Source of the DNA: Epiperipatus broadwayi
Lineage: Eukaryota; Onychophora; Udeonychophora; Euonychophora; Peripatidae
DNA: 64,000 bases
NCBI GenBank assembly: GCA_028023455.1
Contig: JAQFVV010000001.1
Coordinates: forward strand, 27,458,426-27,522,425
Direction of reading: 5' to 3'
Positions 47,980 through 60,614 of the stretch are shown in pieces; the stretch's first letter is position 1; the number at the start of each line of letters is the position of its first letter. Under the pieces are notes generated by a model, which saw only the letters and a list, made by a program, of their open reading frames with translations, had not been told where the DNA came from and ran no database searches. A program made the translations under genes and the position numbers.

Positions 47980-48881
47980 CAATTATTGGTACTGTGGTAT
48001 TAGAGCTGTGACATGAAGAATTATAATTGTTTAATCATTAAATTAATTAGGTTATTAAATCAAAAACATATTTTAAAATCTACATAAAAAAAAAACCAAT
48101 TTAACAAAAAAAAAATACAAAAAGCATTAATGTGAAGAATAGTTAAAAGGCGTGTTTAAATCAAATTGAGTGTGTGTTTGCACATGCATATTCTACATAA
48201 TCTATTTTAATATATTGTATAAGCTTACACCTGCATTTATATATGTAATATATGCAGGATTCAAACTCAGTCTTTAACACGACCTACAACTCTTAGTGCC
48301 ATCTTATATTGCTGACTCACCTGATCACACACCTGTTGAAAAGATAAATAATCACCAATATACATATTTTGTGCTAAACCAGCACTCATAATTTGGTTCA
48401 GATTACCATCTCCACACATATTTACAATTAGTACTCAGCTTTATATTAAGATAACCAATCTTCATACTTTAATGAGTGCTGATTTAGCACAAAATACGTA
48501 TATTGATGATTATTGATCTTTTCTCCATGTGTGTGATCAGGTGAGTCAGCAATATAAGATGGCACTGAGAGTTGTAGGTCGTGTGAAAATTTGAGTTTGA
48601 ATCCTACGTATATTACATATATAAATGCAGGTGTAAGCCTGTACATTGTATTAAAATTGAATATGTAGTATATGCACGTGCAAACACACTTAATTTGATT
48701 TAAACACGCATTTTAACTATTCTTCACATTAATGCTTTTCATATTTTTTTTTTTTTGTTAAATTTTTTTTTTAATGTAGATTTTAAAATATGTTTTTGAT
48801 TTAATAACCTAATTAATTTAATAATTAAACGATTATAATTCTTCATGTCACAGCTGTAATACCACAGTACCCAATTATTAG
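47980..48881. repeat. Large foldback nested in the T8 element
   Basis: Arms 47980-48389 and 48473-48881 (about 410 bp each) are near-perfect reverse complements around an 83-base spacer. Examples are 'tactgtggtatta' against 'taataccacagta', 'gtgatcaggtgagtcagcaa' against its inverse, and 'ttgatttaaacacgc' against 'gcgtgtttaaatcaa'. The minus-strand frame 48446-48646 is the arm read through. Confidence 0.8.
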
Positions 48882-49191
48882 TTATGTAATAGTACGTCAG
48901 CTAGGATCTAAGATCATTACTTCGAATGCACATTAAAAGAGTTATGTCCAGTTGAATTACATATACCCTCAGATCATACAGTAGTGATCTGTGAAATGTG
49001 CGCTATTTGCATAGTGTCGCGAAGCACATCAGCGGGCCATAATATTTGTGGGCAAGACCATCTAGGCCTGCTAATAGCAAATACGATCAGAACTGTTCTA
49101 TATGCCATAAGTTCAGCCGCGTAAACGGCATATTTCTGTTTTTGCACAGAAACAGCGCCACCAACCGATATACAGTGGCTATTTAATAAGT

Positions 49192-52010
49192 ACTTTCAAA
49201 AATATTATGTTGCTTAAATATAATACTAAATTTATTATTTAATACAGAATACATATGTATGCACATGCTGTTAAAAGCTTTCAATACACATACATACAAC
49301 TTATTTGGATTATTATAACTGGAAAATATAATAAAATGGAAGTAGCTTATTGTTAAGTTTACATATTTAAAATAAAAAATATAAAATCAACTATATTATT
49401 TAATGATGAATTATCTTTTTTTTTTTTTTTTTGTAAGAAAAAATCTATTATTGAGGTAAAATGAAATAAACCTATCAGTAATACTTAATTAAATAATTTC
49501 GAGCCTGGCTTCTAACCTCGTTGACATCATATAGAATAAACTCTTTTTTCTTCTAAAAAGAAACAAGTAATAATTATTATAATTAAAATAACAATAAGGA
49601 AATATATATATAAAAGATGGGAGATAAATTAATAATAACTAAAGCTATCAATTGTAATTTATTTTCAAAATTAAAAATGTAGTCTATTTTTATTATTACA
49701 AGGAGTTACAAGTAATATGAGAGAAAAAAAAAAAAATCCTATTACTTGTTTTGAAATGTAAAGCAATAAATAACAAATTAAACTTATTTATACACAAGCT
49801 TATGTTAAATAAAATATATAAAGCAATTTCAACTTTATATAGATTTACACAGACAAAGAATCTCAAGAAAACAACCTTGTGAATGAAAACGTGGAGAAAT
49901 TTAAAGGGTCTGGCATAGTTTCGGTATTCTTAAAGATATTATTAATAAAGATATATTAATTTATAAAATTGAAACTTTTTTTTTTTGATTCTCAGCATGC
50001 GATCATTAATTAAAGTAAAACAATTACTATCTATGCAAAATATTCTTTTTATCCTCTCTGCAAAAGTAATGGACCAATATGCTCTATTCACCTGGCAAAT
50101 AATTTGCTGGTTGATATAGGTATTTTTTTTTTTTTTTTAGCATTATTTTATATGTCAGTTAAAATTAACTACCTGTCCATTTACTGATTTATTTGATATT
50201 GAATGATTACCTGGTTTCATTAAGAATTGAGAACTTGAAGAGTGTTACCGATTTCTATCTTTATTGAATTACATTTTATTATAAAAATATTTTTTTTTGT
50301 TTGTTTTTACAGCCAGAGCATTCACACTTATCTGATCAAATCAGAATAATGCGGACCTTTATTCTTTATTTTATATTAGTTACATACTAACCAACTGATC
50401 AGTATTAAGTATCTGTCCGAGTTGCTATAAGTTTATTATCTGAGAGAAAAATCTTAAGCTTGTGATATAAAAATCTTTCGAAGTTCATACAGTTTATTAT
50501 ATCCAAATTACAGATAATGCTTATGGCTGATTGATGTACTGAGCATTATATTATGAGGCACCTCTATGAGCTGATTACGTTTAAAAAGGCTTAACGTACT
50601 TGAAAATAATTTTTTATAACTATAATTTCTAAATTACTTTTTTTTATAAGTTAGGGGGGAGAGAGAGTGATACGTATAATATGTGACTATGTTGCATATT
50701 TGCATATGTATGTAAAAGTAAATTTTAATTCCAAGATATTACTATATTTCCCCATTCATAAAATTGGGATTAAAATTTTTTTTTTTTATTTTTTAAATAG
50801 CGTATTGCATAATGTTGGATTAATGCGAAGGATGAATACATACCATTTACTAATCAAATTATAGTGGCAACGTCATATACTATATATATATTTGTCGATA
50901 TAAATATACGGGTAATGCAATTACCGATTATAAAGTTGTAATCCTGAAATATTTGAAACAGAAGTTTGAGCTTTCACACCAGACTTATTAGATATTTATT
51001 TAACATTTAAAAATGCATCTTTAAATAATAAATGATAAAAAATATTTAAATTTGTATAAGCACACATACAACTATACATAGGAATATTCTTGTATTTTAT
51101 AGTTCTATAACTGTTTCACTAATAGGTGATAGTTTTTATATAGCCTTTTTTTTTTTATTTATTGGTAAATTGAATTTAAATTTTATATGTTTACTGTTTT
51201 CTTTAGTGCTTCATAAAATAAAAAGCTGGGGAAATCAAACCTTGAAAAATTGTTTACAGATCTGCTATTTCTTAAATAGGGGTGAATGGGTAAAATAGTT
51301 TATTTGACAACTAGTGACATCTTTATTCTTTATCAAAAAGTCAATTTAAATTTTCTCTCAATTTTTTTTTTTTTAATTTTCATAGTTAATCTATTATCCA
51401 TAATGATTTGAATGTGAACTTTAGTATTTTTGAGTTATAAAATATTAAATTATAATGGTAATGGTTATTAAAGTGAAATTCATTAATTACGCTTTTCTTA
51501 AAATATAAAAAAGTCATCTATAAAAAATACGTTATATTTTTAATTACGTGTAGTGCCATTTTTTTTTTTGTCAATTAATATCAGTTATATACTAGTCTAT
51601 ATAAAAAAAAATTATTGATAAATGTAACAATAATTTCATTGAAAGGATAATATCTGCATTGATATTGTAATGGTTGCCATAGTTACACAAAATTTTATTA
51701 AACCATATTAAATAGTATTAATATAAGTACATTAATTATGAAAATTTGATTCAATTGTAAATGAAATTGCTTATAATTTCATACAGTAGCAGTTCATTTA
51801 TTAGGAATGAATTAAATGCACAGATAATTGAAATATCTTTTTTTTTATTTTTTTTAAAAAAGTAACAAAATATTCTATATATATTCGTATCTAAATAAAT
51901 GTAAAAAAAAATTGTAATCCTTATATGTCTTTATTATTCAGGGGAATCTAACTTCTAAGGAACAACATATAGATTACACTGCTAGATAAAAAGATTATAC
52001 CTGACTTAGT
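49192..52010. other. AT-rich sequence with a few coding-like patches, no gene confirmed
   Basis: At 49847-49940 a plus frame reads IYTDKESQENNLVNENVEKF after a 'tttatatag' acceptor-like site. It is not recognisable as IDE or another protein and is left uncalled. Elsewhere only A/T tracts and a (GA)n-like run near 50660 are seen. Confidence 0.35.
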
Positions 52011-52547
52011 TGATGAGTAGAATGACAGATCAAAAGGAGTTCCTAATCTGTAGAGGGATTAGCCTGCCCGAGTGGGGGGTAAATCTTGACTATCAAATTT
52101 TTGTCCACCGAGCTATTAAACAACTCTTAATTTTTGTATAACTAAAAACAAATTTTCAGTTTTTTATATAAGTAAGATGGGAAAAACACTATTTAAATGG
52201 CCCCTGTGGTCAAAACCATCTCCAGCAGATCTTATTAGAGGAACAGTGAAGGAAAAGATACATCAGGCTTTTCAATTTGTGGACTTAAACAAGTTTTCGT
52301 TCATGTTTGCTCTTTAGCTAGCTAATGAATTTACTGCCCAATATCAAATGATTAGCTAGATTGACTTAGAGACTATCAACCTGAAAGAAAATCTTAAATG
52401 TGAAAAATTTCTTTAATATATAAATAAAAATTTGGTTTTGCTATAAAGCTATTAATTAGATTTATTATATTGTCATTAAATAAAAGAAAACTATTAGATA
52501 GCAAAATATTAAATGATCTTCATTTTTTTTTTTTTTTTTTACAAATA
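52011..52547. other. Slightly GC-richer unclassified patch
   Basis: 52020-52380 is less AT-rich than its flanks. A plus frame near 52177-52317 encodes MGKTLFKWPLWSKPSPADLI and about 25 more residues with no domain I know. It may be transposon debris; poly-T follows at 52525-52540. Confidence 0.3.
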
Positions 52548-52615
52548 CAGTGGGACTATTTTATCTGCTAAACTTTGTTCCAAGCCCCTAGCAATAGCAG
52601 AAATTAGCAGACAGC
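52548..52615 (+). repeat. Possible pogo/Tigger-type terminal remnant
   Basis: 'tacagtgggact' followed by 'tatctgct', 'gttccaagcccct' and 'gcagacagc' follows the same order of words as Tigger/pogo element 5' ends (CAGTGGGCC..., TATCTGCTGGGG, GGTTCCAGGACCCC, GCGGA). The other end and a transposase are not visible. Confidence 0.3.
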
Positions 52616-52800
52616 AGCACTTTATTTGTAATATATATTGTTTAAAGCAGTAATCCTATTAACACACCCATGTACATATATAATGTATATTTGTTTTAAC
52701 ATGTATATTAATTTAACTAACATATGCAAATTTAAGATTATCAATAAAAGTAATTAAAAAAATAGAATAATACAGTCATGTATTTACTATGAAAGAATTA

Positions 52801-52950
52801 GTGCATGCAGGTCCTTGATGTGTAAGCGGCATCATTGTGCAAGCTAAATTTCAGTGGCCATAGTCTCATGAATAGAGCTGGTCTTAGTGCAATTCAGTGG
52901 AATAAGACTTCTCATATCAAGGCCCTGGGCTTGCACGATCTTTTATGTAC
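52801..52950. repeat. Imperfect small inverted repeat
   Basis: 'gtgcatgcaggtccttgatg' at 52801-52820 is an imperfect inverse of 'catatcaaggccctgggctt' and 'gcacg' at 52914-52938. The interior is of normal GC. Possibly a short MITE. Confidence 0.35.
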
Positions 52951-53729
52951 AGCTTATATTTTCTATTAATGAAATTAGCTTTTCAATCTCAAACATTCAT
53001 TCAATAATAGAATAATTTTTTGTATGCATATTATTTTATCTTAACAACTTAGTCATGTTATACAGACAAATATCTAGGGATTTAAGGATTTACATTAAAG
53101 AATAAATTTTCACATTATCATTGTTTATTCAAGAAAGTTTAGAAGTCATTATACCACGCTTTATACTTTTGTTTAATGATAGTTTATAATATGTAAAAAA
53201 AAGTCATCAAGCAATTGGTGTCCTTAATGGAGAAAAGATAATTGTAGGCATTTTACCCTATCGAGTGGTTACATATGAAATTGTGTAGTTGTTACAATTA
53301 ACAGAGGAACATTAAACGACACACAATAATATTAAAAAATTGTTTTTTACTGTTTTCCTTGGATTTAGATTGTTGTATATTTGAGCAATTTAATGGATTA
53401 ATTACGAATTTTAACCAAATACCAAATTCTTCTACAGTATAAATCCAATAAAAGCAGATTAGTAAAACATGTAAAAAAATTTCTATTAATATCAAAAAGA
53501 AAAAAAAAAGCATTATCTCTTTAAAAAAAAAACACATGCCTCCAATGAATTTGATTCCCAAAATACAAATTTATGTTTGTGATAATCTACTCTAATCTTT
53601 TGACTATATAAACACATAATGGGAAATATATAAAATATGACTGATAAACTAAATTGCATAATTATTATGAGGGAATATTTTAAATAAATTTATTTTTAAA
53701 TAAATTATTAATAATAATGTCATTTTCCA

Positions 53730-54265
53730 TAGAAATTAGGACGTTTAAATAAAGGCAATTAGGAAATCTAAACATTTGCATATAAATTTTATTAATTCTT
53801 ACAGCAAAATGGCATCAAGTCTGTTCAGTTTAGTGCAAAGGTAGACAGTAAAATATTTAGTATATTTTGAACAATTGTCAGAAATCTGAATAGAAAAGTA
53901 ATCATCTTCTATTTAAATAAAAAAATAAGTGCAATCAAAACATGTTTCTAACAGTGAAGTGATTCAGAAATCTAAATATTTTTATTTACATATTTTTTTA
54001 TTACTTATTGCAGCAAAATGACATCTGTCTGTTCGATATAGCTCAAAGATAGAGTATATAATATTCAATATATTTCAAACAATTTAAGTAAAAAAAAAAT
54101 CCTCTTATATTTAAATAAAAAATATTTACAGTCAGAACATGTTTCTAACAATGGAGTAATTAGTAGATCTAAATATTTATGAATCAGAACATGTTTCTAA
54201 CATTGGAGTGATTCATAAATCTAAGCATTTTCCATAACATATAGATTTTATTAATTATTATTGCG
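53730..54265 (+). repeat. Degenerate tandem repeat, unit about 210 bp
   Basis: Units begin near 53791 and 54001 with 'att(a/a)(a/c)tt(c/a)ttacagcaaaatg'-like sequence. They share 'tctgttc', 'aacaatt', 'atttaaataaaaaa', 'aacatgtttctaaca' and 'gattcagaaatctaa'. A partial unit precedes (53730-53790), and a short inner duplication of 'cagaacatgtttctaaca' occurs at 54134-54151 and 54185-54202. Non-coding. Confidence 0.65.
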
Positions 54266-56008
54266 ATTTGGTAATTCAATTGATGAAGTGCTTTTGTGCT
54301 GCAACCTCGGAGGGTCCTGAGGGTATGTATGTGTTCACTTGATCAAAAAAACTTACTGTATGTTTTTTCTTCCAATATTTTTTTTAAAATTCTATTAGAT
54401 TTGTTTCTTTTTATTTCACAAAGGAATAATTTCTTTTTATTAACACAAATGGTTGTCTTCAGAATATTTTTTTTTGTTTTTGTTTTGTAATTATGTCAAT
54501 TTTCATTTTAAAATTGAAGCGAATAACTTTACACATTTTTAGAAATACGATAGAATTACTGTGATTACTAGCTTTATGTTTTGAAGTTGTTTCAAATGAA
54601 ATTTTAAATTTTCGGAAAAAAAAAATTGTGTAGAAATTTAATTTGACTTAGTTTGCCATATTACAAATATGATTGTCATTAGTAACTTAAAAATGGTTAG
54701 ATGATATTTTAAAAATATTTTTATGAGCACCCATAAAAAATATTTTTCAGAGCACATGGCAAATATTTCTTTAAAATTTTTCATTTTTTGAATAAATTGT
54801 ATTAATATTTCAATATCTGTTAGTTATGTGTTTCATTATGTTAGCTATATATTTCATTATGTAAATTTCAGATATACATAAGTAGGACCAAGAGTAATGA
54901 GAGATTTAGTTAAATTGTTTACTGTATCAAAAATAAATAAATAAAGACAAGTTTTGTAGAATCAGCAATGTAAGCTTATAACTCTTTAAATAATATCAAA
55001 TAGCATGCTGATTTTAGTTATATTTTTTCAAAATAAACTCCCAAGATTCTTGATAGTCATGAAATTATGAGTATTTAAATATAGTTGAAATATAAGAAAA
55101 GATTATCTGCACATTTGTCATAGTTGATCATTTTGTTATTGTCTTTCAGTCAATTGAAAGAATTCCTTGGATGATTTTTTTTTATGGTTAGAGAATCAGA
55201 GTAGAGAAAATAAAGACAAAAATTTCGTTTTAGATCAATATGTTAAATTGTCTATAGTCAGGTAGATAAATAAGAATTCCATTCTGTTATATTGAAGTTA
55301 AATATCCAGTGTGTTATGGACTCCTTTTAATACCATTCTGTACATGAGATTATCTGAGCATAATGGTTAATTTTTTATGCCCCTTATTTCTATAATTTCA
55401 TGTTTAGTTACTATAATTGTTTTGTGTTGTATGTATTTGAAATTGCTATAAGTATTATGTACATGTGTTTTTTTTTGCCTTTATTAACAAAAGCTCGGTA
55501 ATCAATTTTGAATTTTTTAAAAGTAGTTTATATTTTTTCCGATTTATAATATACAATTTTGAAGTTGATCTGGATGTAATTTATTTTTTTTATAAATATA
55601 CAGTCTTGAATTTTCTCATTAATTTTAATGTTTTCTTTGTCTCTTGAGTTATGCTTTTGCATTGTATTATAATTATTGTATCATTTTATTTTTGAAATTT
55701 ACAGTTGTTGAGATTTTATTGTTAGTTTTTAATAAATTTCACTTATTAATAAATTTTTTATGTATTGATGTTAATTTTTTTTTGTTTTTAGAAAAATTTT
55801 CTGTGCATAAATGAAATATTGTAAGAGTAGAAACTCTCATTGATTATATTTTTATTCAAATTGTTTTTGCACTATCAGATTGAATAATTGTAAAATATAA
55901 CAAAAATCTTATCAGCTTCATGAAATAGAACTTTTCTAACTTTATACTTATAAAGAGCAAGATGCTCATGTAAAATTTCTTGAGTGATTTAAGATTCCAA
56001 GAGATTGT
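54266..56008. other. AT-rich sequence, no gene seen
   Basis: Frames such as 54296-54490 and 55465-55647 are phenylalanine-rich chance ORFs. No motif. Confidence 0.5.
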
Positions 56009-56165
56009 AAAAGACCCAGAAAGAGACCACATGTAAGATGGATGGATGAAATAAGATAGTGTGCAGGGGTGATGTGGAAAAGAGAAGTTAAAGATAGGAA
56101 AATATGGATTGAACTTGGAGAGACCTTCATCCTGCAGTGGATTGATAATGGTTGATGATGATGAC
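56009..56165 (+). pseudogene. LINE ORF2 C-terminal tail and 3' end (RTE-like), 5'-truncated
   Basis: From 56009 one frame reads KRPRKRPHVRWMDEIR, a stop, then MWKREVKDRKIWIELGETF and ILQWIDNG before two stops at 56153-56158. This is the usual C-terminal end of RTE-type and related LINE ORF2 ('RPRKRW.DEI...W...A.DR..WR.LGE...QW'). A (TGA)n run follows at 56153-56163, typical of RTE 3' tails. One in-frame TAG marks it as dead. Everything upstream of about 56009 is missing, as expected for 5' truncation during target-primed reverse transcription. The minus-strand ORF at 55966-56169 is a shadow. Confidence 0.75.
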
Positions 56166-56669
56166 TCACTAATTATTTTTTAAAATTGTGGTTCCTACAA
56201 TAGAAGCTTTAGAGAACATTATAGTGTATATCTTACAACACAGTAATACTCATAATCAGATATTGATAGTATATTTCCTATTATAACATATGAATTTTTA
56301 AAAAAGGCACTGAATTGAAAATTTAAATGGGAAAACAGAAGCTATCAGAATAAAAACAAGTGATAAATAAACTATAATAACTCTTATTAATTATGAATAC
56401 CTGATTCAAAAATTAAGACATATATCAGAAACAGCAATCATTTGATTTCAAGAAATACAGTAAATACCTGCCATACTGAAATTAACTTAACATAAAAGAA
56501 GAAAATATGATATTGATGATGTGGCAGTTATTTGTCTGAATAAAAGATCTTTATTGACTATATTTACCAGTCAGCTTATCTCTTATTCAGACAAAAGTAT
56601 TGTGTCTGCATGTGGATATTCAAAAGTAGCTTAATGACTCTTTTAATAGAGATGTTAAAATATTTACTA

Positions 56670-56745
56670 GTCAAGTCAGCACAGCAATCTTACAAGCAGT
56701 TGTACTGGGTTCGATGCTTTGACACATGAAAAAAATCTAAATCTA
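56670..56745 (+). mobile_element. Possible tRNA-like SINE head remnant
   Basis: 'caagtcagcacagcaatc', 'ttacaag' and 'gggttcgatgct' (B-box-like, about 56708-56719) have tRNA-like order and spacing. The A-box is weak. No second copy was seen. Confidence 0.3.
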
Positions 56746-59275
56746 AAATTTTGAGTTTATGAATGTCAGAATTTAAAGCTTTTTCAAATGTTTTGTGGAA
56801 AGCTTTATTTATAAACAAATTTTTTGTCCTAATGAGATGAAACTTTATTGGTAATGAATGCTACACTCATTTTTAGATTTAAGGCATTGAAATATTATAT
56901 TTTGCTTGGTGGTAGAAAATGTTATTATTAGTTCATAGAAATGAACATTTTCAAGTTTCAAAAATAATGCTAAATTTCCACTGCCAATTTTTTTTTTTTT
57001 TTGAAATATAATAAAGCCTTCATTATGAGACAGATTTTTGTGGAATGGTTTATGGATTATTTTTTGCTCAAAAATAGAGAATAAATTGGGGGAAAAATTG
57101 GATTTTAAATAATTCTGATTTCAACAAAAATATATCTCATGCTGCTAGTATTGATTGATTGTGGAATAAGTCAGTTTTTTTTACTCACACGATATATATA
57201 TATATTAAATCAAAGATTTTCACAGGCTACAGATATAAATGAAGTATTATCCAGTTACATCCGTATATAATTTATTTAAAATATATTATTGTTATACATC
57301 AGTGTTTACAACATGTCTATAATTATTTTATATTTATTACCCATTTGATGACCAGTGAGTGTAACCTGGTCAAAATGTCAGTTTATGTATATATTTTAAA
57401 TAAATTTTAGATGGATATATCTGGATATTTTATTTATGCCTATTATTTAAGACTTAAGTTTAAAAAATTAGTAAATATAAGAAAAATGAAGAATGAAAAA
57501 TTGTGTCTTAAGTTTTCTGCAAGAAGACAAAAAATTTGGATTGTATTATAGTTAATAAAGTTTGGAAACTTCTAACTTTATATTTAATAGTTGAATTGTT
57601 GAAAAAATTATATCCAGAAGCTGTTTGTGCATTTAAAACTGTTAATGCTTGTGTAAAGAATTTGAAAATTGAACCTTTTGTGAAAAGTGCAGTATTTTAT
57701 AACCTGAAGGAAGGTGATAGCCAATAATGGAAACTTATTTTTTTGCTATTAACAAATGAAGAGTTTTCAGAAAGACTGATAATGAATTGAAAACTGAGGA
57801 AATTTGTAAATATAAGAAAGTTGGAACTAATCATTAAAGTTTTATTAGAATATTTAATTATGTTGAAGATACACTTATTTTTTATTAAAAAAATTGATCT
57901 ACTTTCTGAGTATGTTTCTAAATTTGAACATGAAATAAAAATATATCAGCACAATGATATCACAAAGTTTTATTTTAAAAGCTACAAATACATAAAATAT
58001 TAAAAAAAACAAACAAACCTGGTAATTTTTTAAATTATATAATTGTGCTTTTTTAAAAATATTATTTGGTTTATTTTATAGCTTTAATGTTTTTATTTAT
58101 TTATATCTTCTGTTGTATTTTAAGATAATAAAAGTTGGTATCACAACTTTATTGTATTAGTATCTTAATTATTTTTATTGTTTTTCTATGGGAATTCAGC
58201 ATTCATTTATTTATCAGGAAATCATTTACATGTATTTTTAGATGCAGTAATTTGTGATTGACAAAGATGTGTATTTATCTACATGTTTTAATGACTATTT
58301 ACTGATATTAGTCTTAAGATTATCACAATTTTTAAAGCCAAAATTTAAGAATTTTTTACCTTACATTTTTTTTTTTGCCTTTTGTAAATTAAAATTTTTG
58401 TAAAGCTTATTTATAAAATTAGGGTATATATAATAGACATCAGTCCTCAAAAATTATATCAGGGTGAACTTCTCATAGCTTAAACCATAAAATTGCAATT
58501 TACAATCATTATTATTCTTTTAAGATTCAGAAAAATTCTGAAGAATTTTAATTTTCTTGTGTCTGGAATTTTTTTTTTCATCCAGAGAAAATTTAACTAT
58601 TCACTGGATTGCAATTTTATAATAACAATTGCACCCAGAACATATGGTAAGAGTAGCCTGATTTAAAATGAATATAGTTTTTAAATCAATTTTTAGCTGA
58701 GAAAATGAAAAAAAAAAAATCAAATTATAACTAGTTGAAAGAAACTGATATGCTCTGTCTCCTATTTTCTTGAAAAATTTCATCTGATTTCCTGACAGTT
58801 AATCCTACAATATATTTGTAATAAATTCCAGCTGCAAAAATAATTACTTTAATTAATTTATAATTTTTATTATTGAGAGACATTTTTATTTTGTAAACAT
58901 TCAAAGCTTGTTTCTCTCTCTCTTTAAAAATATATATATATAATTTTAATTATTATAATTCAAACAATACACATATAAATGAGATAAAATTTTACAGACT
59001 GCACCTATAGCCTGTACAAATTGACTGTATATATATATTTTATATTTTACTATTGCTTCCTAATTTTTTAAAAATATATTTTAGTACAAAAATTTATATC
59101 TGTTTCATAACAAGAATTTATATGCACATATATATTGTATGTATTTTCAGCAGTAAATTGCTCTTGGCAAATATGGTCTGTTGAATTTCACTGCTGTATG
59201 AAATACAGTTGATTTGGTATTTTACCAAATGCATGGTATTAGTGTTTTCCTGAAGGTTTGTGATGATGGCGTTCT
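56746..59275. other. AT-rich sequence, one coding-like patch
   Basis: The plus frame 57536-57727 (with LLKKLYPEAVCAFKTVNACV) and the frame 57821-58003 are more protein-like than most, but contain no domain I recognise. They are probably transposon debris or chance. Confidence 0.3.
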
Positions 59276-59590
59276 AGTTGTATTTTTATATTGAGCTATT
59301 TCCATCATCTAATATATGTATTGAATGTCTTTAGAAAAATTTAACTTTATTTAAATATTCCAAATACATTCAACTGTTAGTAATAGCACATCAAACAGGT
59401 TAGTATATGCACAATGTTTCGAGAGGTATTTTTCTTCCCTCTTTTTCAGGTGTTGCTGGCCTGACCAGTGACAGTACTAGCATCGGATTTGAACCTGAAC
59501 CCTTAGATTCTTGAGTATTGAATTTTAAGGTAACACTCTAACCAACTGAGCCATTCTGCCAAAGGCAAAATCGTCCAATATAAAAATACA
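59276..59590 (-). mobile_element. tRNA-derived SINE, minus strand, best-preserved copy
   Basis: On the minus strand the element reads a tRNA head, body and tail. The A-box TGGCTCAGTTGG is the complement of 59543-59554, the B-box GGTTCAAATCC the complement of 59485-59495, and the spacing is that of a tRNA. The body includes 'cctctcgaaacattgtgc' and 'gttgaatgtatttgg', ending near 59280. Outside lie the inverse words gtatttttatattg (59279-59292) and caatataaaaatac (59576-59589), so the copy has 14-bp inverted tips and not an obvious direct target duplication. The older copy at 30423 confirms a real family. tRNA-derived SINEs are characteristic of cephalopod genomes; exact family not determined. 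Confidence 0.8.
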
Positions 59591-60542
59591 AAAAAAAAAA
59601 AAAAAATACAGTATGGTATTAGACTTTAAAAATAGTAAAGAAAGAGAATGTTTCATGTGATACATTGTTTATCAGAGTTTAAATAAAGTTAGAAATAGTA
59701 AAAACTCTTTGCATCTACATAATTTAAGTTGTGAGAAAGATGCATATAATCATATGAACACTTTAGCTTCTTGTTTTTTAAAAATTACTTATTGAAGAAC
59801 TTGAGTGCAGATAGTTCTACTAGACCAAAATATTTTTCAGCCATATACGTATATACAAAGATTTTTGCTTAGAAATCATTTCCAGATATTTTTTATTCAT
59901 GAAAATATTAGACTAAATACATAGAGATTGAAACCATATAAGCAATATCATATAAGATAATAAGTGTATTACAAGTTTAATATCATCAATGATTCTATCA
60001 ATCATACATTAAATATTGATAAAAATTGGACATCTTCTATTTGATTCTTCAATTGCTGTAGATTTTATTAATAAACTTGTCAGTATAATAGAATTTATCA
60101 AGACAGGTTTTATTTTTTAAAATTGGTTCAGACGTTATTATCTGACAGAAGTTGTTATATAAATATAATGAGACTTCTAATTATAATATTCCATAAAAAG
60201 ACATTTTGGTTTATTTTATTCTGTTTTGTATTAATGATTGATATTAATATTTACAGTTTTTTCTTCTTTTTTTTTTTTTTATTAGCATGCTGATATTTTG
60301 AAAGAAAAAATTTTTTTTAACGAAATAAAAAATAAGAACAGAAATATATGTGTGCTGCTGAATATTATATTATCTAATTATAATAAAAATATAGATATAG
60401 TTGTTTTTCCATATTGTGGAATACACATTCTTAAAAAATATTATGTTATGGCAAATCATAAAATAAAAATAGCAGCTTACAAATTTAAGATTCGTGATCT
60501 ATTTTATAACTTATTAATCTTATCATTTAAAACCTGTATATA
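59591..60542. other. AT-rich sequence, no gene seen
   Basis: The frame at 60298-60564 is lysine/isoleucine-rich, has no motif and runs into the hAT terminus, so it is treated as chance. Confidence 0.5.
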
Positions 60543-60614
60543 CAGGGCTGGCGCTGGGTACTAGGCGCCCGCATGCAAATTTGATTTTGGCGCCCCTGTC
60601 AATATGTATGTTTA

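Larger units (their letters stand above)
47250..49191. mobile_element. TIR DNA element, family T8, copy 2 (1.94 kb)
   Basis: The termini acttattaaatagccactgt (47250) and acagtggctatttaataagt (ending 49191) are inverted repeats. The match extends to 'gctgtttctgtgcag' about 50 bases in, with few mismatches. The terminal pattern TACTTATTA..TAGCC and interior blocks ('tgtgtagggaag' at 47953-47964; 'gcatagtgtcgcgaagcaca' region at 49009-49028; 'ccataagttcagccgcgtaa' at 49106-49125) match the element at 26737-28065, so the two are one family. No transposase ORF. A clear 8-bp target duplication is not visible here. It contains an internal direct repeat and a large foldback, annotated separately. Confidence 0.75.

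Noticed and set aside
57536-57727. Coding-like ORF of 63 codons
   Set aside because: Reads somewhat like transposase debris, but no motif could be named and there are no flanking splice sites or terminal repeats.
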